Assembly: GCA_022495995.1 (NCBI GenBank)
Contig: JAFEMH010002337.1
Location: 124,001 to 188,000, forward strand
DNA length: 64,000 bases
Direction: 5' to 3'
DNA from: Adenophora triphylla var. japonica
Taxonomy: Eukaryota; Streptophyta; Magnoliopsida; Asterales; Campanulaceae
Shown here: piece after piece, positions 43,838-54,684 of the stretch
Layout: every line of letters begins with the position of its first letter
How positions within the stretch are numbered: position 1 is the stretch's first letter
Program-made: the position numbers and the translations under genes
Notes under the pieces: model-generated
What the model was told of the DNA's origin: nothing
What the model saw: only the letters and a program-made list of their open reading frames with translations
The model's database searches: none

Positions 43838-45166
43838 TTGTTTTTTGGCTGCTATGCTATTGACTCAGGTGTTGAGCCGAAACATTTTAGTGAGGCGGTC
43901 AAACTTCCTCAATGGCGTGAGGCCATGTCTAAGGAGCTTAATGCTCTTGATCAAAATGGAACTTGGGAGTTGGTAGATGCTCCTCTTGATAAGAAGGTGA
44001 TTGGTAACAAATGGGTCTATAAAATAAAGTACAATGCTGATGGGACAATTGAGCGTTGTAAAGCTCGGCTAGTGATCTTGGGAAACCGACAAGTTGAAGG
44101 CATTGATTTCAAGGAGACATTTGCACCCACCATCAAAATGGTTACGGTGCGGGTTTTTCTTAGCATTGTTGCAGTTAAAAAGTGGGAACTTCATCAAATG
44201 GATGTTCATAATGCTTTTCTACACGGTGATCTTAGTGAAGATGTATATATGAAGGTACCCTTGGGACATCCGGACTCATCCTCTGGGAAGGTTTGTAAGC
44301 TTAAAAAATCATTATATGGTCTTCGGCAAGCTCCTCGTTGTTGGTTTGCCAAACTTTCTGTGGCATTGACAAGGTATGGATTTGTTCAATCCTGTTCCGA
44401 TTATTCTTTGTTCTCCTTAAAGACTTCCGCTGCTGAGATACATGTCCTTGTCTATGTTGATGACTTGGTTATTGGTGGGAATGATCCGGTTGCCATTGGC
44501 CGCTTCAAGAGCTATCCTAGTAGTTGCTTTCACATGAAAGATCTTGGGCGTCTTAAGTATTTTTTGAGCTATCTTAGTAGTTGCTTTCACATGAAAGATC
44601 TTGGGCGTCTTAAGTATTTTTTGGGGCTTGAAGTGGCAACACATCCGGATGGTATTTTTTTGTCTCAGCGCAAGTATACGCTTGATATACTTTCTGAGGC
44701 TGGTCTTCTTGGTGCTCGTCCAGCCATTACTCCTATTGAGCAGAATCACCGTTTGGCTTTGACTGAAGATGATGATTTACGAGATCCTGAGGCTTATTGG
44801 CGACTTGTGGGTCGTCTTATCTATCTTACTATTACTCGCCCAGAGCTATCCTACAGTGTGCATACACTTGCACAGTTCATGACTCGGCCTAAGAAGGCCC
44901 ATTGGACAGCCGCCCGCGTGTTGTTCGGTATCTTAAGAATCGTCCGGGCCAAGGCATTTTGTTACGCTCTGACTCTGTTTTTCATCTCCGAGCATATTGT
45001 GACTCTGATTGGGCAAGCTGTCCTCTTACTCGGCGCTCTCTTACCGCTTATTTTGTTTTCCTGGGTCACTCTCCAATCTCTTGGAAAACCAAGAAACAGA
45101 CTACTATTTCACGATCATCGGCCGAGGCAGAATATCGTTCTATGGCGAGTGCCACTTGTGAATTAA
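43838..45166 (+). CDS. reverse transcriptase of the intronic copia element with 19-residue duplication
   Basis: A 442-codon frame of the RVT_2 type: KQVEGIDFKETFAP-like block, ELHQMDVHNAFLHGDL, KSLYGLRQAPRCWFAKL and the catalytic YVDD near 44,455. Just after it, 57 bp (44,510-44,566) are tandemly repeated (44,567-44,623), so SCFHMKDLGRLKYFL appears twice in frame before GLEV. After HWTAARV (about 44,915) a two-base loss takes the frame off; the last 80 residues are nonsense. The duplication lies between palm and thumb and would probably disturb the enzyme. Confidence 0.88.
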   Translation: MFFGCYAIDSGVEPKHFSEAVKLPQWREAMSKELNALDQNGTWELVDAPLDKKVIGNKWVYKIKYNADGTIERCKARLVILGNRQVEGIDFKETFAPTIKMVTVRVFLSIVAVKKWELHQMDVHNAFLHGDLSEDVYMKVPLGHPDSSSGKVCKLKKSLYGLRQAPRCWFAKLSVALTRYGFVQSCSDYSLFSLKTSAAEIHVLVYVDDLVIGGNDPVAIGRFKSYPSSCFHMKDLGRLKYFLSYLSSCFHMKDLGRLKYFLGLEVATHPDGIFLSQRKYTLDILSEAGLLGARPAITPIEQNHRLALTEDDDLRDPEAYWRLVGRLIYLTITRPELSYSVHTLAQFMTRPKKAHWTAARVLFGILRIVRAKAFCYALTLFFISEHIVTLIGQAVLLLGALLPLILFSWVTLQSLGKPRNRLLFHDHRPRQNIVLWRVPLVN

Positions 45167-45465
45167 AATGGCTGCGTAGTTTGCTTGGTTCGTTCGGCAT
45201 TTTCCATTCAGCTCCTATGACTGTTCTATGTGATAGTCAATCCGCATTGCATATGGCCCAAAATCCTGTCCATCATGAGCGAACCAAACACATTGAAGTT
45301 GACTGTCATCTTGTTCGCGATGCTGTTCAGTCAAGTGTCATCACAACTGCCTATATTCATACGACTTCTCAGTTGGCTGATCTTCTTACTAAGGCATTGG
45401 GCAGTCGGCAATTTCTACATCTTCTAGGCAAGTTGGGCATTTGTGATTTACACGCTCCAACTTGA
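44902..45465 (+). CDS. RNase H of the intronic copia element
   Basis: In the shifted frame: RVVRYLKNRPGQGILL, YCDSDWASCPLTRRSLTAYF, ISRSSAEAEYRSMA and CDSQSALHMAQNPVHHERTK, ending LGICDLHAPT. All usual copia RNase H blocks are present. It needs the upstream reverse transcriptase frame and is separated by the shift near 44,915. Confidence 0.87.
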   Translation: MDSRPRVVRYLKNRPGQGILLRSDSVFHLRAYCDSDWASCPLTRRSLTAYFVFLGHSPISWKTKKQTTISRSSAEAEYRSMASATCELKWLRSLLGSFGIFHSAPMTVLCDSQSALHMAQNPVHHERTKHIEVDCHLVRDAVQSSVITTAYIHTTSQLADLLTKALGSRQFLHLLGKLGICDLHAPT

Positions 45466-45472
45466 GGGGGGG

Positions 45473-45673
45473 TGTTGAGATAATGACGAGATCCTTGGGA
45501 AGATTCAACAGTCAGTGCCGAATTCTCTTCCACTTCAGTTCGTGAATATCCTTAAGTCAATGTATCTTTAGAATTAGAATAGTCTTGATTTCTTGTATAA
45601 ATATCTTGTTATTCAATGGAATACACAGAGAAAACAATAACAGTTTTTCTTCCTCCTTACTTGACTTCTAACT
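45473..45673 (+). repeat. 3' LTR of the intronic copia element
   Basis: 201 bp. The polypurine tract ends at 45,472 and the target duplication tgact follows. Confidence 0.93.
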
Positions 45674-46760
45674 TGACTCTCAAAAGAAAATAGTCAACCC
45701 TTCATCTTTTTTTTATTTTTTAAATGGACAAATTTCATATTGATGATAAGTCTCAGTGTGTTGTTTCAGATGTGCTGTTGTGACAGGAGCCAACAAAGGG
45801 ATTGGATTTGAGATATGTAGGCAGTTAGCATCTAAGGGAATTACAGTCATCTTAACTGCTAGGGATGAGAAAAATGGGATTCAAGCTGTTGAAAATCTTA
45901 AGATTGATGGATTGTCAAATGTATTTTTTCATCAACTCGACGTAAATGATTCTACTAGCATAGCTTCTTTGGAATGTTTCGTCCGAACCCACTTCAGGAA
46001 ACTAGATATTTTGGTGAGAAACAAATTCATTTGTTAGTCATGTTTTGTTCAGATTTCCCTTTTAATTGTTTTCTGATTGATGTGAAAAACTTCTCTGCAG
46101 GTGAATAATGCTGGGGAACATGGGCTTATAAAAGACATGGAAGGATACAACAAGTTCAGACTTGGAGGGGGGATTGTAAGTATTTCTTGCTTGGATATTG
46201 ATGTTCAAAAGAGTACAGGGTGTGCTTTAAGGTTGTATTGTACAACACCTAATGCATCAAGGTGTGTTTCAGTATAATACCTTAAACTTAAAGTACAGTT
46301 TGTAGCATTTCCATACATTTTTGTTTATTTAGCAATGTTCTACTTGCTTATTTAGGAGGATGTACACTAAAGTGGAAGATTAGGATTAAGTTGTGCATGA
46401 ATTCTTGGTTATCTACTCTTGACTGTCTCGATGATTACGGTATGCCAAATGATTAGAATTTGAAAAATAGATTATTGATGGAAGAAAAGTAGATTTCATA
46501 TGATTCATACTGCAAGGCCGGGCTACCAACATGCTAAGCGGAGCCAAAAACTTGACTGCTCAAGTGTGGCTGCCAAGTCATTTGAGCTTAAAACTGCATG
46601 AAACGAGCTTTTAACCAAGTGGAGCTGAGTAGGTTGATGTTTTCTTTAGACTTCATGTGATTTAGAGCATATAACTGAGAACACTTGATCCATCTAGCTT
46701 GAAAACATATTTAAGCTTGATTTGTTATCCTAATAGCCAATCTCAAACACTTTTATTTAT

Positions 46761-46970
46761 GGCCAAAATTACGTTTACCCCCCTAATGTATCCACCAAAT
46801 CCCACTTTGCATCCCGACTTGAAAATTGGGTCTGTTTGGTACATTAATTTTGAAATCGTCCCACTTTGCCCCCTACTTGACTTGTCCAGGGGTAAAATGG
46901 GACGATTTGGAAAGTGTCGGGGGTAAAGTGGGATTTGATGGATACTTTGGGGGATAAATGTAATTTGGCC
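46761..46970. mobile_element. MITE-like inverted-repeat element in SDR intron 3, 210 bp
   Basis: Left ggccaaaattacgtttaccc and right gggggataaatgtaatttgg pair as terminal inverted repeats of about 55 bp (also ccaccaaatcccactttgc with its complement). The middle pair cccactttgccccctacttg and ggggtaaaatgggacga also base-pair, so nearly the whole element folds. No target duplication is clear. The superfamily is unknown. Confidence 0.75.
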
Positions 46971-48330
46971 TTCTATTAAAACACGAGTTGTATTCATGTA
47001 GCTTAATTTGTGCTGCAGCCCTGTTGCTAAACAAGGACCCCCTTCATTTGTAAAAATTATTAAGATCATCTATTTCCCTCAAATAACCATCATTTGCACT
47101 TCTCAATCTAGTAGCCACAACTATTGGTCCCAGGTTTTCTATAGATGTCAAATGGTACCAGATGCAGCCTTCCTGTACTACCTTATGAGCCCTTCCCTGA
47201 CAATATCCTGGCTTCGATAACAAACGATGTTTAGCTGTACCAATAACTAGGACGACAAACTTGTCACTATGCAGGTGACAGATGAGAATGTTGACCAGGT
47301 CAATAAATTTCTCAAGCAGACATACGAGAACGCGGAAAGTTGTGTTAAAACAAATTTCTATGGTACTCAACGAGTGACCGAAGCGCTTCTTCCTCTCCTT
47401 CAACTCTCCACATCAGCAAGAATAGTGAATATCTCATCAAGAAACGGACTACTAAAGGTACTTGAACAATAATTAGAAGAATGCTTACACAGCTATGAGC
47501 ATATAACAAGAATAAATAATTTATGCAATTTTGTTTCAGCATATCTACAATGAAAAGGTTAAAGAAGAGCTTGGAAACGCAGAAAGTTTAACTGTAGATA
47601 AAATACACATGACACTAGAGCAGTTCCTTAACGACTTCAAGGATAATAAGCTGAAGGATAATGGTTGGCCTTATACTTTATCTGCGTATAAAGTCTCGAA
47701 AGCTGCGGTCAATGCATATACACGGGTACTCGCAAAGAAATTTCCTAGTATCATTGTCAATTGTGTCCATCCTGGTTATGTCAACACAGATTTTACAAAT
47801 GACACATGGGAATATTAGAGCCTGAGGAAGGAGCTAGAGCCCCTGTAATGCTGGCTCTGCTACCTGATGGCAGTCCTTCTGGCTTATACTTCAACCAGAT
47901 GCAGCCATCTACTAACTTTTAATTATATTTTTCTTTTCAAGAAATACCGACAATGTGGAATGAATTTTTATTTTTCTTGAAAAAGTTGTACAGTTTACTA
48001 TTTTAAGTAGAAGCATAGAGGTTTGGCTTCTCTTTGTAAACAGGTAAGGAAGGTGGTTAAATTGCTCATTTTGGTACAAAATGTAAGATGCAGCTTACTT
48101 CCCTCTATCACATTCACTTTGTTGGGTAATTAATGGCTGAGATTTATGGGATGGAACGCACTTCAGGCCCAATAAATGTCAACCATTGATGTGCAAGCAG
48201 GGAGCCCTGTGTATCTCTGTCCTGGAATGGATCTGCAGCGCCGCAGCTGCAGCGGTTCCAAATACATTTGGAATCTTGTCTACTTGCAATGTGGTCGCTG
48301 CGTATGAGTCATGTTTCTTCTTATTCAGTC

Positions 48331-48790
48331 ATGGCAGAGGCCACACCCATCTCAACAGAAATAAGGTATGCCTTTATCTCATCTTCCACATCAAATTGTC
48401 TTTGTGTCAGGTTGGAGCAAAGGATTAGAATTTGAGATATGTAGCTTGCATCTAAAGGAACGTCAGAACTGCCAGGGATGTGGAAAACTGGATTCAAGCT
48501 GTCCAAAATCTCAACATTGGTTGACTCTCAAATGCCGTCTTCCATCAACTTGATATAACATATTCTAACAGGTACTGCTTCATTGTAAAATTTCTCTGAA
48601 CCCAGTTCAAGAAACTCGATATTCTTGTCAGAAGCAGAACTAAAGAATTATCTACTTTTTCATTTTTTCGCTTTTTTTGTTAGTTCAAATTGTAACTTCT
48701 AAGCAAGTTAACAATGCAGAGGAATCGGGGGCTTATAACACATAGGGAAGCATTCAGAAGCTTCGGACTTGAAGGGGTGCTGCAAGTATT
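48331..48790 (+). pseudogene. degenerate tandem copy of the SDR gene, 5' part
   Basis: Exon 1 (48,331-48,365) reads MAEATPISTEIR with donor gtatg, the same phase as the first copy. Exon 2 (about 48,395-48,635) reads VSGWSKGLEFEIC where the family has [13 protein letters not shown], so the cofactor loop is lost. It holds deletions relative to the 45,770 exon. Exon 3 starts near 48,710 as VNNA and runs into stops. Homology ends near 48,790 at the LINE. Confidence 0.75.
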
Positions 48791-49599
48791 ACTAGAAGGT
48801 ATTTTGGCGATTTGTGTTGAGAAGACAGAAGAGTTCCCTATTACGATTGGAGTGCATCAAGGTTCTGCACTTATCCCCTTTCTCTTGGTTTTGATAACGG
48901 ACGAATTGACGAGGTCAATCCAAGATGATTTATCATGGTGTATATTGTTCGCAAATGATATTGTGTTGATTGATGAAACAAAAGAGGGTATTGAAAGTGA
49001 ATTGGAGTTGTGGAAACACTTTGAAATCTCGAGGTTTTAGACTGAGCCGAAGCAAGACGGAATATTTGAAATGTAAGTTTAGCAGAGTTGAAAGCAGGGA
49101 GGCAGGGGTGATCATATTCGACAGAAAGATTGTCCAAGCTTCTAATTTTTTTCGCTATCTTAGATCTATTATTCCAAAAGGATGAAGAATTGGGTGGAGA
49201 TGTTACTTATAGGATTAAAGCAGGTTAGTTGAAGTGGAAGAGTGCCACAGGATTTCTATGTGATCCCGGGTGCTCCATAGATTAAAGGAAAAATTTTACC
49301 GGCAACTAGGCCAGCACTCTGCCTGCTTTATGACACTGAATGTTGGATCGTGAAACAGTGTCACGTTTATAAGATGAATGTAGCGGAGATACGTATGCTA
49401 CGATGGATGTGTAGACACACGAGAAATGATCGATTGAGCAATGAGGTGATCAGGGGTAAAGTAGGAGTTGTGCCAATTGAGGATAAAATGAGGGAGGATC
49501 TTCTAAGGTGGTTTGGTCATGTGAGACGGAGAATGAGTGATGCAGCGGTTAGGAGGCTTGAAGAGTGGAGAAGTAATAAAATAGCGAGGGGTAGGGGAC

Positions 49600-49937
49600 T
49601 GATAAGAGTACAGAAGCAGACACCAGCAGATCCTTCCCAGGGGACGAGTCGTGCCTACCCAAACCAAGTATTCCCATAAAGGGGACGACAGAATCAGAAC
49701 CAGCAGCAAAGGGGACGAGTCGTGACACTAGGGACGAGTCGTCCCTTCCAAATCTGCAGATACGAAAATCAGTTTTGATATGTTTAGATTTGAGTAAATA
49801 TTTTGTTGTAATCTTTTATTATTCCATGTAAATCCTTTCTTTATTTCACACAAAGCTAGGCCTGTGATACTTGTATATAAACAACATTTTAAATCAATAA
49901 TATTATGCCATTTTCCAATTACTCTTTCTTTTCTAGA
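49600..49937 (+). repeat. 5' LTR of the copia element in the LINE
   Basis: 338 bp. It contains three ggggacgagtcgt-type words and the palindrome gggacgagtcgtccc (with a central base). Polyadenylation and TATA-like motifs (tgtatataaaca) lie near 49,872. Confidence 0.85.
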
Positions 49938-50044
49938 TGTTATTAGAGCAGTAAGGCGATCCTCCCCATCTCCTCCTTATTTTCGGCTGGCCTCTTTCAC
50001 CCTAAACCTAGCGCCGCCCCTCCCCCTCCTCTTCTCCTCCTACC

Positions 50045-50812
50045 ATGGCTATGCATTCTTCCACCATCCCCAATCCGGCTGACCCAACCTCTCATCTAAT
50101 CCTTGTTAACCTTTCAACCCAACCTTTCCCTGCTCCGCCCCTTCTTCCAATCCCATCCAACCCACCCTCAAACCCATTTAAACGCAAGTGTCAATATTGC
50201 AAATATGTTGGGCATGTTATTTCTCAATGTAATCGCTTCAAACGTGATTATCCTTCTGTGGTCTTTCCGTCCTTCAACAACCCTCCTAGACAATCACGTC
50301 CTAACCCCACCCACTCTCAACCCCAAGCCCACACTATAACCACTGCCAACCACTCTCATCCCACCTCTTGGCTCCTAGATAGTGGTGCCACACACCACCT
50401 TACAAATGACCTCACCAACCTCTCCCTTCATCACCCGTATAATGGCTGTGACGATGTGCTTATTGGCGATGGATCTTCTCTTCCTATTTCTGAAATAGGT
50501 TCTTTCTCTCTCTCTCTTCCTCTCACACAACTCTTCATTTCAACAACGTTCTTTATGTTCCTCTTATTTCCCGTAATATCTTATCTGTCTCTCAATTCTG
50601 TAAAGATAACAATGCTTTCGTTGAATTCTCACATTCCTCTTTTTTCGTTAAGGATCTCTCGACACACAAAATCCTCCTCCTGGGAACTAATGACCACGGA
50701 GTCTACCTTTGGCACTCTTCGTCACCACAAGCTCTTCTTGGCACATCTGCATCAAATTCTTCCTGGCATCATCATTTGGGGCATCCTGCTCCCCCTATTA
50801 TTTCCTTTTTGA
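50045..50812 (+). pseudogene. gag end and protease of the copia element in the LINE
   Basis: The frame begins MAMHSSTIPNPADPTSH and holds CQYCKYVGHVISQC (CCHC) and the protease SWLLDSGATHHLTNDL. Only about 100 bp separate the primer site from this frame, so some 250 gag codons are missing. After GDGSSLPISEIGS the frame drifts. Confidence 0.8.
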
Positions 50813-51843
50813 AAAAGCAATTTTCCCTTTCAATTCAGCCTAGTTCTCCTTCAAATTGTAATTCGTGTGACATCAACAAAAGTCATAAATTTCCGTTTGA
50901 TATTTCCTCCCTTACTTCCGCTGCTCCTCTTGAACTTGTTTTTTCGGATGTATGGACGTCTCCCGTTCTCTCACATGACAACTTCAAATACTATGTAATT
51001 TTTGTAGATCATTTTACCAAGTACATCTGGCTATATCCCCTCAAAAACAAATCCGATACATTCGCCACATTCAACAGATTTAAGGCTCTTGTCGAAAAAT
51101 TCTTCAACAAACCAATTCTTCAACTATTTTCTGACAATGGAGGTGAATACCTCAAACTCACCCCCTCTATTACTCAAACTGGTATCTCCCATCTCACTTC
51201 TCCACCTCACACGCCTGAACACAACAGCTATGCCGAGCGTCGCCATCGTCACATTGTCGAAACGGGATTAACTCTTCTCACCCATGCCAAACTCCCATTA
51301 AAATTCTAGACCTACGCCTTTATCACTGTCACATATTTGATTAATCGTCTCCCCACACCCACTCTTCACAACGAATCACCCTATTTTCGTCTATTTCAAA
51401 AACACCCCAACTACACAAAACTTCGTTCCTTTGGCTGCCTATGCTATCCATGGCTCCGCCCCTATACCCCTCATAAGCTTGCTCCACGCTCCGTCCCGTG
51501 TGTCTTTGTAGGATATTCTCCTACTCAAAGCGCATACTATTGCCTTGACCCCATTACCAACCGCATTTACACCTCTCGACATGTCAAGTTCGTTGAGGAT
51601 ACCTTCCCTTACACTTCTCTTGCCACCACTCCCTTGCTCACTCCACCCATTTCTCCCTCTCAATGGTGTACTTTTTCTCTCCCTGTCCTTCAAACTAATC
51701 CGCCTCAACCTTCCCAACAACCTGCCTCCCTCTCTTCCTCTTCCACACCATATTCTCCTACCCCCCTATTTTCTACAACCTCTTCCCCTCCTCTGTCTGC
51801 CTCCCCCTACATCTCCTACCTCCCACTCATCCTCCATAGCTGA
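50776..51843 (+). pseudogene. integrase of the copia element in the LINE
   Basis: The finger part reads SNCNSCDINKSHKF, the core LVFSDVWTSPVLSHDNF, LFSDNGGEYLKL and HNSYAERRHRHIVETG. A TAG at 51,307-51,309 follows KLPLKF. The next frame (51,337-51,843) carries INRLPTPTLHNESPY and RSFGCLCYPWLRPYTPHKL, then a Pro/Ser-rich linker. The acidic triad is retained. Confidence 0.8.
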
Positions 51844-53547
51844 TCATCCTATCTCTCAGCCAACACCCTTGCCCACGGCTCCCTCACCAACACCAGCAAA
51901 TCATCCTATCTCTCAGCCCACGGCTCCCTCACCAACCCCACCTCCGCCTCCACCTCGCACTATCACCACCCGGCTATCCAACAACATCATTAAGCCCAAT
52001 CCCAAATATGCCAACCTTATCTCCCTTTCCAACCCCACCAGTTTACCCACCTCCACCAAACAGGCCCTAGCTTCCCCGCATTGGAAGGCTGCCATGTGCG
52101 AGGAGATCGCAGCTCTTACCCATAACAATACTTGGTCCTTGGTTCCTGCCTCCACCGCCCCAAACATTGTTGGCTGCAAATGGGTGTTCCGGATCAAGTA
52201 CAACCCGGATAATACTATCCAGAAGTACAAGGCTCGGCTTGTCGCAAAGGTTTTCACCAACGCCCCGGTGTGGATTATTCGGAGACTTTCAGCCCTGTTG
52301 TGAAACCTGTGACGGTTCGTCTTCTCTTATCTATTGCTCTTTATCATGGTTGGAATCTTCGTCAGCTCGATATTAATAACGCCTTCTTACAAGGCAATCT
52401 CAATGAAACCGTTTTTATGTCCCAACCTCCTGGTTTCACCAATACTTCATGCCCATCTCATGTGTGTCATCTTCATAAGGCCATCTATGGTCTTAAACAG
52501 GCTCCTAGAGCGTGGTACACGGAACTTAAAAATTTTCTCACCAACTATGGATTCCACAATTCCATTGCTGATCCCTCTCTTTTTATCTTCTCCAAAAACT
52601 CACAAACTCTCTTCCTCTTGGTCTATGTGGATGACATTATTGTCACAGGCCCTTCCCCCTCCTTCCTTTCTATCTTTATTTCTCATCTCTCCTCTCGCTT
52701 TTCTCTCAAAGATCTTGGTCCCCTCTCCTACTTTCTAGGTGTTGAGGTCACTCCAAACTCCAATGGTCTTATCCTTTCTCGGTCTAAAAATATGTTTATG
52801 ATCTTCTCTCTCGCCACAACATGTCTAATTCCAAGTCCGCTATCACACCCATGGTCACTTATCCTCCTCTCTCTCTCATCATCCGGTTACAGCTATCTGT
52901 AATCCCACGGAAATCGGGCTATTGTTGGTAGTCTTCAGTACCTTTCCATCACTCATCCTGATATAGCCTTCTCGATTAATAAGTTGGCTCAGTTTATGCA
53001 ACATCCTCAAACTACCCATTGGGTTGCTCTTAAGCGTCTTCTTCGTTATCTTCATAGGACATTGGATTATGGCATCCAACTTTATCGTAGCTCCCCATTC
53101 TCTCTTCACTCTTTCTATGAAGCGGACTGGGCTGGGGATAAGGATGACTACATATCCACCACAGGCTTTCTTATCTACATTGGTAGAAATTTAGTTGCTT
53201 GGTCCTCCAAAAAACAAAAGGCTCTTGCTCGTTCTTCGACTGAGGCTGAGTTTCGTGCCATAGCTGATGCTACTGCTGAGGTTATTTGGATTCGAAATCT
53301 TCTTTCTGAACTTGGGGTTACTCTTCGAAACACACCCGTCATCTACTGTGATAATCTTGGTGCTACACACTACTCCGCCAACCCTGTTTTTCACTCAAGG
53401 ATGAAACATTTAGCCCTTGCCTTCCACTTTGTTCGAGAACAAATACAACATGGGCAACTTTGGGTTCAACATATTTCGGGATCGGAACAATTAGCTGATG
53501 CTCTAACAAAACCTCTTCCCCGTGCTAGACTTATTCCTCTTATGTCC
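51545..53547 (+). pseudogene. reverse transcriptase and RNase H of the copia element in the LINE
   Basis: Three frames together make the domain. 51,545-52,303 carries HWKAAMCEEIAALTHNNTWS and [20 protein letters not shown]. 52,270-52,902 carries [33 protein letters not shown] and catalytic YVDD ([12 protein letters not shown]). 52,984-53,547 carries RNase H (ARSSTEAEFRAIADATAEVI, YCDNLGATHYSANPVFHSRM, EQLADALTKPL). The frame joins near 52,255 and 52,900 are broken. Confidence 0.82.
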
Positions 53548-53588
53548 AAGATTGGACTTCTCCGCGGATCGTCCATCTTGCGGGATCG

Positions 53589-53930
53589 TGATAAGAGTAA
53601 AGAAGCAGACACCAGCAGATCCTTCCCAGGGGACGAGTCGTGCCTACCCAAACCAAGTATTCCCCGTAAAGGGGACGACAGAATCAGAACCAGCAGCAAA
53701 GGGGACGAGTCGTGACACTAGGGACGTCGAGTCGTCCCTTCCAAATCTGCAGATACGAAAATCAGTTTTGATATGTTTAGATTTGAGTAAATATTTTGTT
53801 GTAATCTTTTATTATTCCATGTAAATCCTTTCTTTCTTTCACACAAAGCTAGGCCTGTGATACTTGTATATAAACAACATTGTAAATCAATAATATTATG
53901 CCATTTTCCAATTACCCTTTCTTTTCTATA
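53589..53930 (+). repeat. 3' LTR of the copia element in the LINE
   Basis: 342 bp. Differs from the 5' copy by a gtc insertion in the gacgagtcgtcc palindrome and a few substitutions. Confidence 0.87.
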
Positions 53931-54326
53931 GGGACGACCTAAGCAAACTTGGACAAGGGTGATTGAAAATGATATGAGTTTACTTGGATTGCATGAAAAT
54001 ATAGCGTTGAAAAGGCTGAGTGCAGGGCAAAAATTCATGGGGTGATGAGGGTTGATTTTTTTAAAAAAATATTATTTTATTTGTTTATTTATTATTTATT
54101 ATTATTATTTCTATCTATTATATATTTATTTTTTTATCACTATTTTTATTATTTTTCTTCTTCTCTTCCTTTCATTTTCTAAGTTTTTCCCAGCTATTTC
54201 TTCTTTTTAACTTATTTTTTTTTCTTCCATTTTTTCTTTTACGATGACATATGAGGATTCATGTTAATTGATTCCAAATTATTTTGGGACTAAGACTTTG
54301 TTGTTGTTGTTGTTTTTATGCTGGCT

Positions 54327-54620
54327 TTATTGCGCAATGGCGGACCTTCCAGCCAGTACGTCAATCAGTTGCAGCAATCTAACTTCAAGGTATGAATCAC
54401 TCAAAAAGAAAAATCTCTGTATTAATCTACTTCCTGTATAATAAAATAAAAAACCACCGGATGATTCAGCTATCGGAACTGAGCACTCAACAAAGAATAC
54501 TGACGATGATTCAGGGAATAAGACTTTCCCGATCATTTTTCTTAAGGAGAGGCTGTAAATTTCTTGAGGACCACCAATAATTGCCTTCGCCTTTATGTTA
54601 TAATCCAGAAGTAAGATGCA
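54327..54620 (-). pseudogene. fragment of a DUF295 (F-box-associated) gene
   Basis: On the minus strand it reads KMIGKVLFPESSSVFFVECS and VPIAESSG. It is a shorter duplicate of the next feature (KTIGKVFLPGESPESPPSGS, FVECSIPVAESSS). Flanking DNA 54,590-54,700 also matches 55,310-55,440, so a segment of at least 350 bp was duplicated. Not functional. Confidence 0.65.
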
Positions 54621-54684
54621 GGGAATTTGAGGGGAAGAAGAAGATGGATTAAAATTCTGTTTAGTTGCAGATAATCTCCCTGAA

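Larger units (their letters stand above)
40747..45673 (+). mobile_element. complete Ty1/copia element in SDR intron 1, 4.9 kb
   Basis: Both LTRs are 201 bp (40,747-40,947 and 45,473-45,673) and read identical base by base. The target duplication is tgact (40,742-40,746 and 45,674-45,678). The primer site tggtatcagagc starts at 40,948. The tract before the 3' LTR is cttgaggggggg. Gag, protease, integrase, reverse transcriptase and RNase H are all recognisable, but with two or more frameshifts, a stop, and an in-frame 57-bp duplication in the polymerase. It is likely of the Ale/Retrofit type (short LTR, motif style), moderate certainty. Confidence 0.94.
40483..47922 (+). pseudogene. short-chain dehydrogenase/reductase gene, copia in intron 1, 3' frameshift
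   Basis: An NAD(P)H-dependent cytosolic oxidoreductase of the plant salutaridine/menthone-reductase-like SDR group. Exons: 40,483-40,523 (MPVMEPPNPFKEIG, inferred), 45,770-46,013, 46,101-46,175, 47,275-47,457 and 47,540-47,922. All have GT-AG borders and matching phase; the sister copy has the same 2-nt split after exon 1. Motifs: TGANKGIG cofactor loop, NNAG, NISS with the catalytic Ser, and YKVSK with Tyr and Lys. In the last exon a one-base change near 47,800 gives TAG at 47,816-47,818. The lost tail (EPEEGARAP to GLYFNQMQP) is still readable in another frame to 47,922. The product may be truncated by about 36 residues or inactive. The substrate cannot be told. Confidence 0.8.
49600..53930 (+). 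mobile_element. degenerate Ty1/copia element inside the LINE, 4.3 kb
   Basis: LTRs are 49,600-49,937 and 53,589-53,930, starting TGATAAGAGTA. The target duplication is gggac (49,595-49,599 and 53,931-53,935). The primer site is a decayed tggtatcagagc (tgttattagagca at 49,938). The gag is almost wholly lost; only its zinc-knuckle end remains. Protease to RNase H are all present in broken frames. The LTRs differ at about seven sites in 340, so it is older than the element at 40,747. Confidence 0.9.
48785..54313 (+). mobile_element. 5'-truncated RTE-type LINE split by a copia element
   Basis: The left part (48,785-49,599) holds reverse transcriptase fragments: EFPITIGVHQGSALIP, DELTRSIQDDLSWC, and LFANDIVLIDE, where functional RTE elements have FADD, so a catalytic Asp is Asn. 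GFRLSRSKTEYLKC and the tail LLRWFGHVRRRMSDAAVRRL follow. The right part (53,936-54,050) continues RPKQTWTRVIENDMSLLGL. An A/T-rich 3' region ends with gactaagactttg and (ttg)n at 54,299-54,313, the usual RTE tail. Several frameshifts and stops are present. Confidence 0.8.
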
